NCBI GenBank assembly: GCA_009777165.1
Contig: WRML01000142.1
Coordinates: 1-6,205, forward strand
Direction: 5' to 3'
Length of the DNA: 6,205 nt
Source of the DNA: Kiritimatiellota bacterium
GTDB taxonomy: Bacteria > Verrucomicrobiota > Kiritimatiellia > RFP12 > UBA1067
Positions 1-5,064 of this stretch are shown here, piece by piece. Made by a program: the position numbers and the translations under genes. The notes below the pieces were generated by a model that saw nothing but the letters and a program-made list of their open reading frames with translations, was not told the origin of the DNA and did not search any database. Position 1 is the first letter of the stretch; each line of letters begins with the position of its first letter.

Positions 1-103
1 GGGGGCCCCCCCCCCCCCCCCCCCGCCCCCCCCCCCCCCCCGCCCCGCCCCGCCCCCGCCCCCCCCCCCCCCTTGCGGGGGGGGCCCCGGGGGGGGGGGG
101 GGG
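1..103. repeat. Homopolymeric C tract then G tract (low complexity)
   Basis: Positions 6-72 are almost only C with a few single G, and 77-103 are almost only G with one CCCC block. The two halves could pair as a large hairpin. Nothing coding is credible here: the one ORF crossing it is a Gly/Arg/Pro artefact. The abrupt change to ordinary sequence after about 104, and the position at the very end of the window, suggest a contig end contaminated by poly-G reads. A true G-quadruplex or i-motif tract cannot be excluded from sequence alone. Confidence 0.8.
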
Positions 104-108
104 CTCCT

Positions 109-129
109 CCTGCGCGTGGGACGCGCAGG
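109..129. other. Perfect 9-bp stem hairpin
   Basis: CCTGCGCGT (109-117) and ACGCGCAGG (121-129) are exact reverse complements around a GGG loop. It lies about 100 bases downstream of the DUF2310 stop on the minus strand. It has no adjacent T-run on the minus-strand side, so it is not a classical intrinsic terminator. It may be a small dispersed palindrome like the others in this window. Confidence 0.6.
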
Positions 130-133
130 GGAA

Positions 134-170
134 AGTCAGAAGTAAGAAGTAAGAGGTCAGAAGTAAGAAG
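134..170. repeat. 7-bp tandem repeat, about 5 units (AGTAAGA)
   Basis: Units are AGTCAGA (134-140), AGTAAGA (141-147), AGTAAGA (148-154), GGTCAGA (155-161), AGTAAGA (162-168) and a final AG. The period is exactly 7. A 13-base piece of the same sequence, AGAGGTCAGAAGT, appears on the minus strand across the end of batB (about 2787-2800). This implies a dispersed simple repeat. Confidence 0.85.
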
Positions 171-194
171 CCGAACGTCTTCCAGCAAGGTCTC

Positions 195-203
195 AAAAAA
201 AAA
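195..203 (-). terminator. T-tract after DUF2310 gene, weak terminator candidate
   Basis: The minus strand has nine consecutive T at 203-195, starting 24 bases after the DUF2310 stop codon. Only a weak A/T-rich pairing can be drawn before it, so a classical GC-rich hairpin is missing. It is the only U-rich run in a plausible place for transcript termination. Confidence 0.2.
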
Positions 204-226
204 TTTAGCACGTTACGCATTTTCAT

Positions 227-1027
227 TTATCCTTTCGATTTCCAGTAGAACTCGAAGTTGAAAGCCTGCAGCCTGCATTTTTCACACCTGAAAAATTTAC
301 CTTCGTCTTTCCATGCCTCCCCGCATTTCGGACAAGCCTTGGGCAGCCCTTTTGGAAAACCGCGCGGGATAACCGAAAATTCATCGTCCTCTTTCGCGTC
401 AATACAGAACAACTCATAATAGACAGGTGCTCCTAAAACTTTTTCGAGCGCTTTACAGATTTCACGCCCCTCGCGGTTCAGTTTTGAATTGTGCTTGCTT
501 AATTCCCCATACGTAAATCTGTCCCAACTGCCATGAATCCAAAGCCCGTCCATTTTCTGATAGGCGAGTTGCCATCTCAAAATAGAAATATGTTCGTCTG
601 GATCATCTAAGACATAAGGAACTTTATAAAGCGGAACGGGCTGGGAACAGTCGTTGCAAATCAGAGGAGACGTGTTGTTAGAAACATCCCCAACCAAACA
701 AAACCCCGACGGTTTCTCGCAGGTACACGAGTAGGGAGTTTCAAGATTGATGCCGTCCCGAATCAATTCCACTTCAAAAAGCTCATTGAGTTTTTGGAAA
801 CGTTCCCTTGCATAGACGTTGCAATTGGAATCGGCAAGCGAATCTTCCTCCGGCAATACGACGGTGAGGTAAAAGTGACTGTTATCCGCAAATATGTCGA
901 ATCCGTCTATGACTTGCCCGTTGTTCCGCAAGGCATTCCAATAGCTGTCGAGCATCTCAACGACCGCCTCATCCTCCAGCCCGTCCGCCTCCGGCTTTAT
1001 CGTGAATTTGAGTTTGTAGTTATACAT
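227..1027 (-). CDS. DUF2310 family Zn-ribbon-containing protein
   Basis: This encodes a 266-residue protein of unknown role, probably cytoplasmic because it has no signal peptide or membrane segment. It matches the DUF2310 pattern as I know it. There is a paired-Cys centre (C101, C103, C110 and C124, C127, the latter before the family's PVPLY). A WQ-x2-YQ-x2-D...SKHNSKLNREGREICKALE block follows at about 152-195, then a PVYYELF strand at 201-207. The C-terminal Zn ribbon has CPKC (232-235) and CEKC (248-251). Length fits the family (about 260). I chose the ATG at 1027 over the upstream ATG at 1105 because the homology-like part begins with MYNYKLKF, an AGGAG lies 10 bases before it, and the longer N-terminus would be read from a palindromic repeat. 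The family is described as possibly nucleic-acid binding, on the ribbon alone. Composition is less GC-rich than the bat genes, suggesting an accessory origin. Confidence 0.87.
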   Translation of the reverse strand: MYNYKLKFTIKPEADGLEDEAVVEMLDSYWNALRNNGQVIDGFDIFADNSHFYLTVVLPEEDSLADSNCNVYARERFQKLNELFEVELIRDGINLETPYSCTCEKPSGFCLVGDVSNNTSPLICNDCSQPVPLYKVPYVLDDPDEHISILRWQLAYQKMDGLWIHGSWDRFTYGELSKHNSKLNREGREICKALEKVLGAPVYYELFCIDAKEDDEFSVIPRGFPKGLPKACPKCGEAWKDEGKFFRCEKCRLQAFNFEFYWKSKG

Positions 1028-1037
1028 CGTATTTCCA

Positions 1038-1042
1038 CTCCT
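1038..1042 (-). promoter_or_regulatory. Ribosome binding site deciding the DUF2310 start
   Basis: AGGAG on the minus strand (1042-1038) is 10 bases before the ATG at 1027. It sits within AGGATTAACAGGAG, directly after the palindromic repeat and overlapping nothing coding. It looks like part of the dispersed repeat's tail, so the repeat may have supplied this gene's translation start. Confidence 0.55.
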
Positions 1043-1043
1043 G

Positions 1044-1211
1044 TTAATCCTGTCTGAAACGGCTAACGGAGTACGGACATTCCTGTCCGCAAAGGGAAGA
1101 ACCATACAATGCGGACAGGAATGTCCGCACTCCGTTAAGGCTAAAAGCCTTACGGATATTAGCGTAGCGTTGCCCTTGTCTCTTAAAAAAATAATCTCGT
1201 GTACTCATCAT
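1044..1211 (-). CDS. Small ORF of 55 codons, probable gene remnant fused to a repeat
   Basis: The ORF starts with tandem ATGs at 1211 and 1208 and ends with TAA at 1046-1044, 16 bases before the DUF2310 ATG. An excellent AAGGAG (1222-1217) sits 5 bases upstream and overlaps the ankyrin gene stop, a layout typical of translational coupling. The first 24 or so residues (MMSTRDYFF then a basic KRQGQRYANIRK stretch) match nothing I recognise. The rest is the translation of the 27-bp inverted repeat at 1064-1137, with the tell-tale RTFLSA and CGQECP strings. Most likely it is the 5' end of an older gene cut off by repeat insertion, or an untranslated accident. A genuine small protein is less likely. 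Confidence 0.33.
   Translation of the reverse strand: MMSTRDYFFKRQGQRYANIRKAFSLNGVRTFLSALYGSSLCGQECPYSVSRFRQD
1064..1137. repeat. Double-hairpin dispersed element, copy 1 (27-bp inverted repeat)
   Basis: Arms 1064-1090 and 1111-1137 are reverse complements with one mismatch, separated by a 20-base loop. Each arm holds its own smaller palindrome around GGACATTCCTGTCC, so the RNA could fold as one long hairpin or as two short ones. The right arm contains GCGGACA-GGAA-TGTCCGC. The same architecture, with related cores, recurs at 3872-3920. It lies between the ankyrin and DUF2310 genes and could affect termination or mRNA stability, but no U-tract follows. Confidence 0.88.
1132..1155. other. Second hairpin beside the dispersed element
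   Basis: TAAGGCT (1136-1142) and AGCCTTA (1146-1152) pair exactly around AAA. CCG (1132-1134) and CGG (1153-1155) extend the stem across one bulged T. It overlaps the outer end of the dispersed element's right arm, so the two structures are partly exclusive. That gives the ankyrin-DUF2310 gap alternative RNA folds. Confidence 0.55.
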
Positions 1212-1221
1212 CCGTACTCCT

Positions 1222-2769
1222 TCATTGTAATCCGGAAAGGTATTCCACAACCGCCTTGCTCCCGTTTTTCTTTGCCTTGTCAAGCGATGTTTCCCCCTCC
1301 TTGTCTTTCGCATGAACATCTGCCCCACAGAAGACGAGAAGTTTGACAGTTTCGAGCTTATCGCCGAGCACTGCGTGATGGAGCGGTGTTTCGTCTTTCC
1401 TGTTTTTAACATTCACATCCGCCCCGTGCGAGATGAGAAAAGAAATGGCTTCGTTTTTTTGAAAGAACGCCGCATTATGAAGCGGAACGTTGCCAAATTT
1501 GTTTGTCGCATTCACATCTGCTCCCTCGGAAAGGAAAATCTTAATAATTTCAATGCCTTTTCCAAATATCGCCGCCTCATGGAGTGCTGTTTCACCACGG
1601 TTGTCTTTTGCAGTAACATCCGCCCCATTGGAAATGAGAATTGTTACGGTTTCGACATTTCCAAAAAATGCCGCTGTATAGAGTGGAGCCGTGCCGCTGT
1701 CACTTTTCGCATTCACGTCGGCGCCTAGGGAAACCAGATATTTGACGACTTCGGGATTCTTGTTGCACACCGCCTGATGAAGCAACGTAACACCGCATTC
1801 GTCTTTCGCATTGACATCCGCCCCTTGCGACAACAAAAATTTGGTGATTCCGACATTCGTATTCCAGCGTGCCGCCTCATAGAGAGGGGTGTGTCGCGCC
1901 TTGTTTGTCGCATTTAGGTCAGCACCGTATGAGACAAGGAGCTTGACGATTTCAATGTTTTTATTCCATGCCGCCGCCTCATGGAGCGGGGTACTGCTGT
2001 TGAACTTGTCTTTCGCATTCACGTCAGCCCCTTGCGACACTAGAAATTTGATGATTCCGACATTCTCGTTGTTTGCCGCCGCCACATGGAGCGGTGTCAC
2101 CTCACCGTCGTTGATCGCATTGACCGCGATTCCTTTTGAAATGAGGAAACGCAAAACCTCGGTATTCGAGTTATGCGCCGCTGCCTCATGGAGCAGCGAC
2201 CAACCACTATAGACAAGGGGGAGGATGTTGCGGCGGTTTCTGTTGAAGTCTGCCCCCAAGGACTCGAAGAACTGGATGACCTCGATATTCTCATTATGTG
2301 CCGCCATTTCGAACGCAGTCATTTCCTCGGGGAGGGTGCTTAGCGCATTGACATCCGCCCCCTGTTCTACGAGGAATTTGACGACCTCAACGTTACTGTT
2401 GCACGCCGCCGCCGCATGAAGTGGAGTCTCGCAACGGAAACCGTTCGCGTTTATATCTGCACCTTGGGACACAAGGAACTTAATGACCTCAATATCACTA
2501 TTGTACTGACATGCCACAATAAACACAGTGTCGCCCCAAGCGTTTTTCGCATTGACATCCGCCCCTTGGGATACAAGACGCTTTAGAATGCCAACATCTC
2601 CGCTCACCACCGCCTTATGCAGCAGGGTATCACCATCAGCATCTGTCGCATGAACGTCAACCCCTGTTTGTTCCATGACGGTTTCTTCAACAGACTTCTT
2701 GCAACCACCAAGAAAAAACAGTGCAAGGCAGGAGACGCACAAAATACTGTTGCTCACTTTACTTCTCAT
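1222..2769 (-). CDS. Exported ankyrin-repeat lipoprotein in the BatC position
   Basis: The 515-residue protein begins with a lipoprotein signal: MRSK, hydrophobic core to about 20, lipobox LGGC with C23 as the lipidated residue, then KK. A linker leads to ankyrin repeats. I count fourteen: 47-79, 80-113, 114-149, 150-189, 190-224, 225-259, 260-292, 293-326, 327-359, 360-392, 393-426, 427-459, 460-492, and a short cap 493-515. Most show TPLHxAA and LVSQGADVNAK. Repeat 4 has lost the TPLH turn and carries an insertion near 178-189. The start is secure: AAGGAGGA ends 4 bases before the ATG. The gene starts 18 bases after the batB stop, so it is very likely cotranscribed. Many Bat operons have a TPR protein (BatC) at this point, so I infer a protein-binding scaffold in the periplasm or on a membrane face. 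Partners are not shown by sequence. Lower GC than batA/batB suggests later recruitment. An alternative role as an immunity-type ankyrin protein is possible. Confidence 0.93.
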   Translation of the reverse strand: MRSKVSNSILCVSCLALFFLGGCKKSVEETVMEQTGVDVHATDADGDTLLHKAVVSGDVGILKRLVSQGADVNAKNAWGDTVFIVACQYNSDIEVIKFLVSQGADINANGFRCETPLHAAAACNSNVEVVKFLVEQGADVNALSTLPEEMTAFEMAAHNENIEVIQFFESLGADFNRNRRNILPLVYSGWSLLHEAAAHNSNTEVLRFLISKGIAVNAINDGEVTPLHVAAANNENVGIIKFLVSQGADVNAKDKFNSSTPLHEAAAWNKNIEIVKLLVSYGADLNATNKARHTPLYEAARWNTNVGITKFLLSQGADVNAKDECGVTLLHQAVCNKNPEVVKYLVSLGADVNAKSDSGTAPLYTAAFFGNVETVTILISNGADVTAKDNRGETALHEAAIFGKGIEIIKIFLSEGADVNATNKFGNVPLHNAAFFQKNEAISFLISHGADVNVKNRKDETPLHHAVLGDKLETVKLLVFCGADVHAKDKEGETSLDKAKKNGSKAVVEYLSGLQ

Positions 2770-2773
2770 TGAG

Positions 2774-2781
2774 TCCTCCTT
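2774..2781 (-). promoter_or_regulatory. Strong ribosome binding site of the ankyrin gene
   Basis: AAGGAGGA on the minus strand (2781-2774) leaves 4 bases to the ATG at 2769. It lies in the 18-base gap after the batB stop codon. It is the closest match to the anti-SD sequence in the window and fixes the start. Confidence 0.75.
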
Positions 2782-2787
2782 TACCTA

Positions 2788-3810
2788 TCACTTCTGACCT
2801 CTCCTCCCTCCCATCAGCCTCCCCCGGCTGAGCCACGCCGCGACCAGCAGGAACATCAGCGCGGGGAGCAGGAACAATTGGTAGCGTTCCTGAAGCCGGC
2901 TCACCTCCATCTCCTGCTGTTCCCTCTGGGCGACCTGCCGCAGGTACTGGCGGTAGATCGAGCCGAGCGTGGTGTGCGCCGTCCCCGCCGTGCCGAGGGG
3001 GATGTACCGCCCGTTCGACGCCTGCGCGATCGCGGAGAGCGTCTCGTCCATGAGGCGCGTGGTGACCGCCTGCCCCTGGTACTGCATCACGCCCCCACCC
3101 CCCTCTTTGTCGGGAATCGTCGCGCCGGAGGCGTCCCCGATGCCCACGGTGAAGATCGGGACGTTCCGCGCCGCCGCCAGACGCGCCGCATCCAGCGCCC
3201 CCCCCTGCAAGTCATCGCCGTCCGAGATCAGCAGGATCGCGTTGTACTCGTCCAGCGACGCATCGAGCGCATCCAGCGACTTGCGGATCGCGTCCCCCAG
3301 GTCCGTCTCGCCGGGGGGGGCGGAGTCAATCCCCACCCCGTCCAGCATCTGGCGGAGGAACGCGTAGTCGGTGGTGAGCGGGCAAAGCAGCACCCCCCCC
3401 CTGCGGAACGCCAGCAGCGCGGCGCGGTCCCCCCCCAGCTCGCCGATGAGGTCCATGATGTCCGCCTTCGCGCGCCCGAGGCGGTTCGGGTGCACGTCCT
3501 CCGCCAGCATCGAGCGCGACACGTCGAGCGCGATGACGAGGTTGCGGCTGCGCGTGAACACCTTCTCCTCCCGGACCCCCCACTGCGGACGTGCCGCCGC
3601 AAACACGAGCAACGCCAGCCCCCCCACCGCCAGCGCGAGCTGCGCATAGAACATCCCCTGCGCACGGGGGGGGACCAGCTTGCCCTGCAACGCCGGCGCG
3701 ACCAACAACGCCAGCCGCCCCCGCGCGCGCCGGAACATCCACGCCCACACCACCCCGGCGACGGGGACGGCGGTGAGCAGCAACAACAGCCATGGGTATT
3801 CAAATCTCAT
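2788..3810 (-). CDS. batB: BatB-like VWA-domain membrane protein
   Basis: The 340-residue protein has membrane segments at about 6-25, 55-73 and 311-328 around a VWA domain (about 88-290). The MIDAS metal site is complete: D96-V-S98-R-S100, T169 in GETDLGD, and D197 in ISDGDD. Arg/Lys after segment 1 (FRRARGR) and after segment 3 put both loops in the cytoplasm, so the VWA domain should face the periplasm. AAARPQW after segment 2 is typical of the family. BatB proteins work with BatA and a MoxR-type AAA+ ATPase. The name comes from the Bacteroides aerotolerance locus, but the molecular role is unsettled. It follows batA after a 186-base repeat-filled gap. Its GGAG is 8 bases before the ATG, in a hairpin loop. 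The last residues (GQK and stop) are read from a piece of the 7-bp repeat family. Confidence 0.92.
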   Translation of the reverse strand: MRFEYPWLLLLLTAVPVAGVVWAWMFRRARGRLALLVAPALQGKLVPPRAQGMFYAQLALAVGGLALLVFAAARPQWGVREEKVFTRSRNLVIALDVSRSMLAEDVHPNRLGRAKADIMDLIGELGGDRAALLAFRRGGVLLCPLTTDYAFLRQMLDGVGIDSAPPGETDLGDAIRKSLDALDASLDEYNAILLISDGDDLQGGALDAARLAAARNVPIFTVGIGDASGATIPDKEGGGGVMQYQGQAVTTRLMDETLSAIAQASNGRYIPLGTAGTAHTTLGSIYRQYLRQVAQREQQEMEVSRLQERYQLFLLPALMFLLVAAWLSRGRLMGGRRGQK

Positions 3811-3811
3811 G

Positions 3812-3830
3812 AAAAAATCTCCGATTTTTT
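3812..3830 (-). promoter_or_regulatory. Hairpin presenting the batB Shine-Dalgarno in its loop
   Basis: On the minus strand AAAAAATC (3830-3823) pairs exactly with GATTTTTT (3819-3812) around a GGA loop. The GGAG (3822-3819) is therefore in the loop and first closing base. The stem ends two bases before the batB ATG at 3810. All but two of the pairs are A-U, so the fold is weak and could be sensitive to temperature or to ribosome loading. Function is inference; the pairing is plain in the sequence. Confidence 0.6.
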
Positions 3831-3871
3831 GGGAGGGGTTAAGGGGTCAAGGGGTTAAGGGGTTCAGGGTG

Positions 3872-3920
3872 GCGCAGACATTCCTGTCTGCGCGGCTTCC
3901 GGCAGACAAGAATGTCTGCC
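3872..3920. repeat. Double-hairpin dispersed element, copy 2
   Basis: GCGCAGACA-TTCC-TGTCTGCGC (3872-3893) is a 9-bp stem palindrome. GGCAGACA-AGAA-TGTCTGCC (3901-3920) is an 8-bp stem palindrome. The two also pair with each other over 17 bases with one mismatch. This matches the nested layout of copy 1 at 1064-1137, with AGACA replacing GGACA in the cores. Confidence 0.85.
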
Positions 3921-3923
3921 CCA

Positions 3924-3959
3924 CCTTGCGTCCTTGTATCCTTCTGTCCTTTCGTCCTC
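3924..3959. repeat. 8-bp tandem repeat CCTTNNGT, 4.5 units
   Basis: Units are CCTTGCGT (3924-3931), CCTTGTAT (3932-3939), CCTTCTGT (3940-3947), CCTTTCGT (3948-3955) and CCTC. The period is exactly 8 with variable positions 5 and 6. It is distinct from the GGGGTTAA octamers beside it. Confidence 0.75.
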
Positions 3960-3996
3960 ATAACCTTAACCCCTTAATCCCTTGACCCCTTAACCC

Positions 3997-5004
3997 CTAA
4001 AGGAGTCGCTTCGCGACTCCCATATTCAGCGTCAGCGCCAGCGCAACCAACGCCGCGCCCAGCAGCAGGTAATTCACAAAATGCTCATTGTAGCGCTCAT
4101 AGACCTGACGCTCGATCTTCGTCGTCTCCAGCGTGCTGATCTCCTCCAGCGCGGACTTCAACGCCTTCTCGTCGCGCACGTTGAAGTAACGCCCGTTTGT
4201 CTTCTCCGCGATCGCCTTTAGTTGCGGCTCGTTGAACGCCACGTCCATGTACCCGATGCCCTCGCGCCCGAACATGTCGCGCCCCTTCGCCGGGACCCGC
4301 CCGTGCGTACCCACGCCGATCACATAGACGCGCACGCCCAGCTTCGCCGCCGCCGCCGCCGCCTGGTCCGGGCTGATGATGCCGTCATTGTTCTCGCCGT
4401 CCGTCAGCAGCACCACGATGCGCGTCTTCGGCTCCGCATCCGCCAGACGCGCCAACGCCGTCGAGAGCCCGTCTCCGATCGCCGTCCGGTCCTCCCCCGG
4501 CTCCTTCGGGATCTCGACCCCCCCCAGCACATGGCGCAGCATCCGGTGGTCCACGGTCAGGGGGGCGCGCGTGGAGGCATACGTCGCGAACGTCACCAGC
4601 CCGATGAGGTCATCCGGACGCGCCGCCACGAACTGCGCGAACGTCTCCTTGATGACGTCGAGGCGCGTCGGCTCGAACTTCCCGCTCGGCGCGAAGTCGA
4701 GCGCGCTCATCGAGCCAGAGACGTCAATCACCATCCCGATGGCGATCGCGTTCACCGACCGCCGTTCACGCGCCAGCGTGGTGCGCGGACGTGCCGCCGC
4801 AAAAATCAGCAGCAGTGCGCCGAACAAAAACAGAGCCGGCAACATCCGCGCCACCGCCACGCGCCACCCTGCCGTGCGCCACGGCAGACGCGACGCCGGG
4901 GCGAACAGCACCCCCGCCGCCTTCCCCCTGCGGTACAGCCGCCACGCGGCTACCGCCCACGGGATTAACAGGAAAAATGCTAATGGTGTCGCGAAGTTAA
5001 ACAT
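3997..5004 (-). CDS. batA: BatA-like VWA-domain membrane protein
   Basis: The 335-residue protein has membrane segments at about 4-21, 53-71 and 310-328. AAARPR follows segment 2, and a VWA domain runs over about 86-290. The MIDAS set is intact: D94-V-S96-G-S98, T174 in EDRTAIGDG, and D202 in LLTDGENND. Basic residues after segment 1 (WRLYRRGK) indicate a cytoplasmic loop, so the VWA domain should be periplasmic and the C-terminus cytoplasmic. Length and topology are normal for BatA, the partner of BatB and of MoxR-type ATPases. The N-terminus (MFNFATPLAF) is family-like, so I keep this start although no Shine-Dalgarno precedes it. The minus strand upstream is C/T-rich because a repeat array begins a few bases before the ATG. 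The last seven residues (GVAKRLL) are encoded by a perfect palindrome. Confidence 0.93.
   Translation of the reverse strand: MFNFATPLAFFLLIPWAVAAWRLYRRGKAAGVLFAPASRLPWRTAGWRVAVARMLPALFLFGALLLIFAAARPRTTLARERRSVNAIAIGMVIDVSGSMSALDFAPSGKFEPTRLDVIKETFAQFVAARPDDLIGLVTFATYASTRAPLTVDHRMLRHVLGGVEIPKEPGEDRTAIGDGLSTALARLADAEPKTRIVVLLTDGENNDGIISPDQAAAAAAKLGVRVYVIGVGTHGRVPAKGRDMFGREGIGYMDVAFNEPQLKAIAEKTNGRYFNVRDEKALKSALEEISTLETTKIERQVYERYNEHFVNYLLLGAALVALALTLNMGVAKRLL
4002..4020. repeat. Perfect palindrome at the batA 3' end
   Basis: GGAGTCGC (4002-4009) and GCGACTCC (4013-4020) pair fully around a 3-base loop. The minus-strand core reads GCGAAGC, known as an unusually stable mini-hairpin. It encodes most of GVAKRLL and ends three bases before the batA stop. 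The mRNA hairpin is followed only by TTTAG, so termination is doubtful. It may be a dispersed palindrome or an mRNA 3' stabiliser. Confidence 0.7.
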
Positions 5005-5012
5005 AGGAGGGA

Positions 5013-5064
5013 GGGGTTAAGGGGTCAAGGGGTTAAGGGGTTAAGGGGGCAAGGGATTAAGGGG
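5013..5064. repeat. 8-bp G-rich tandem repeat GGGGTTAA, 6 units plus GGGG
   Basis: Units are GGGGTTAA (5013), GGGGTCAA (5021), GGGGTTAA (5029), GGGGTTAA (5037), GGGGGCAA (5045), GGGATTAA (5053) and GGGG (5061-5064). Bases 5009-5042 are identical to 3831-3864 in the batA-batB gap. Four-base G runs with four-base spacers are strong G-quadruplex formers. The G-rich strand is the template strand for the bat genes. The array starts within ten bases of the batA ATG. Confidence 0.9.

Larger units (their letters stand above)
3835..3997. repeat. MITE-like composite repeat with 30-bp inverted ends
   Basis: The gap between batA and batB is bounded by octamer arrays in opposite orientation. Positions 3835-3864 and the reverse complement of 3968-3997 agree at 29 of 30 positions, with the same order of GGGGTTAA and GGGGTCAA units. 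Between them lie the double hairpin (3872-3920) and a CCTT octamer array (3924-3959). The outline is that of a 163-base miniature inverted-repeat element, but no target-site duplication is visible. The ends could also be two separate array insertions. The batA stop codon (TAG, 3999-3997) uses the element's last base. Confidence 0.7.

Noticed and set aside
1028..1105. Longer start for the DUF2310 protein (ATG at 1105)
   Set aside because: No SD precedes it and the extra 26 residues are a translation of the palindromic repeat; the ATG at 1027 has AGGAG at a workable distance.
1064..1137. Intrinsic terminator after the ankyrin gene
   Set aside because: The stem is strong but no T-run follows on the minus strand, and the nested palindromes with a second related copy fit a dispersed element better.
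1141..1211. Promoter for the DUF2310 gene around the TAATAT near 1160
   Set aside because: A TAATAT is visible but there is no convincing -35 hexamer at the right distance, and tight gene spacing suggests read-through from upstream.
2878..3858. 326-codon plus-strand frame opposite batB
   Set aside because: Its Arg/Pro/His-rich translation is the antisense shadow of a high-GC gene, with no SD and no domain pattern.
4222..4968. 248-codon plus-strand frame opposite batA
   Set aside because: It is an antisense shadow of batA with extreme Arg content; the minus-strand frame has a full VWA domain with MIDAS residues.
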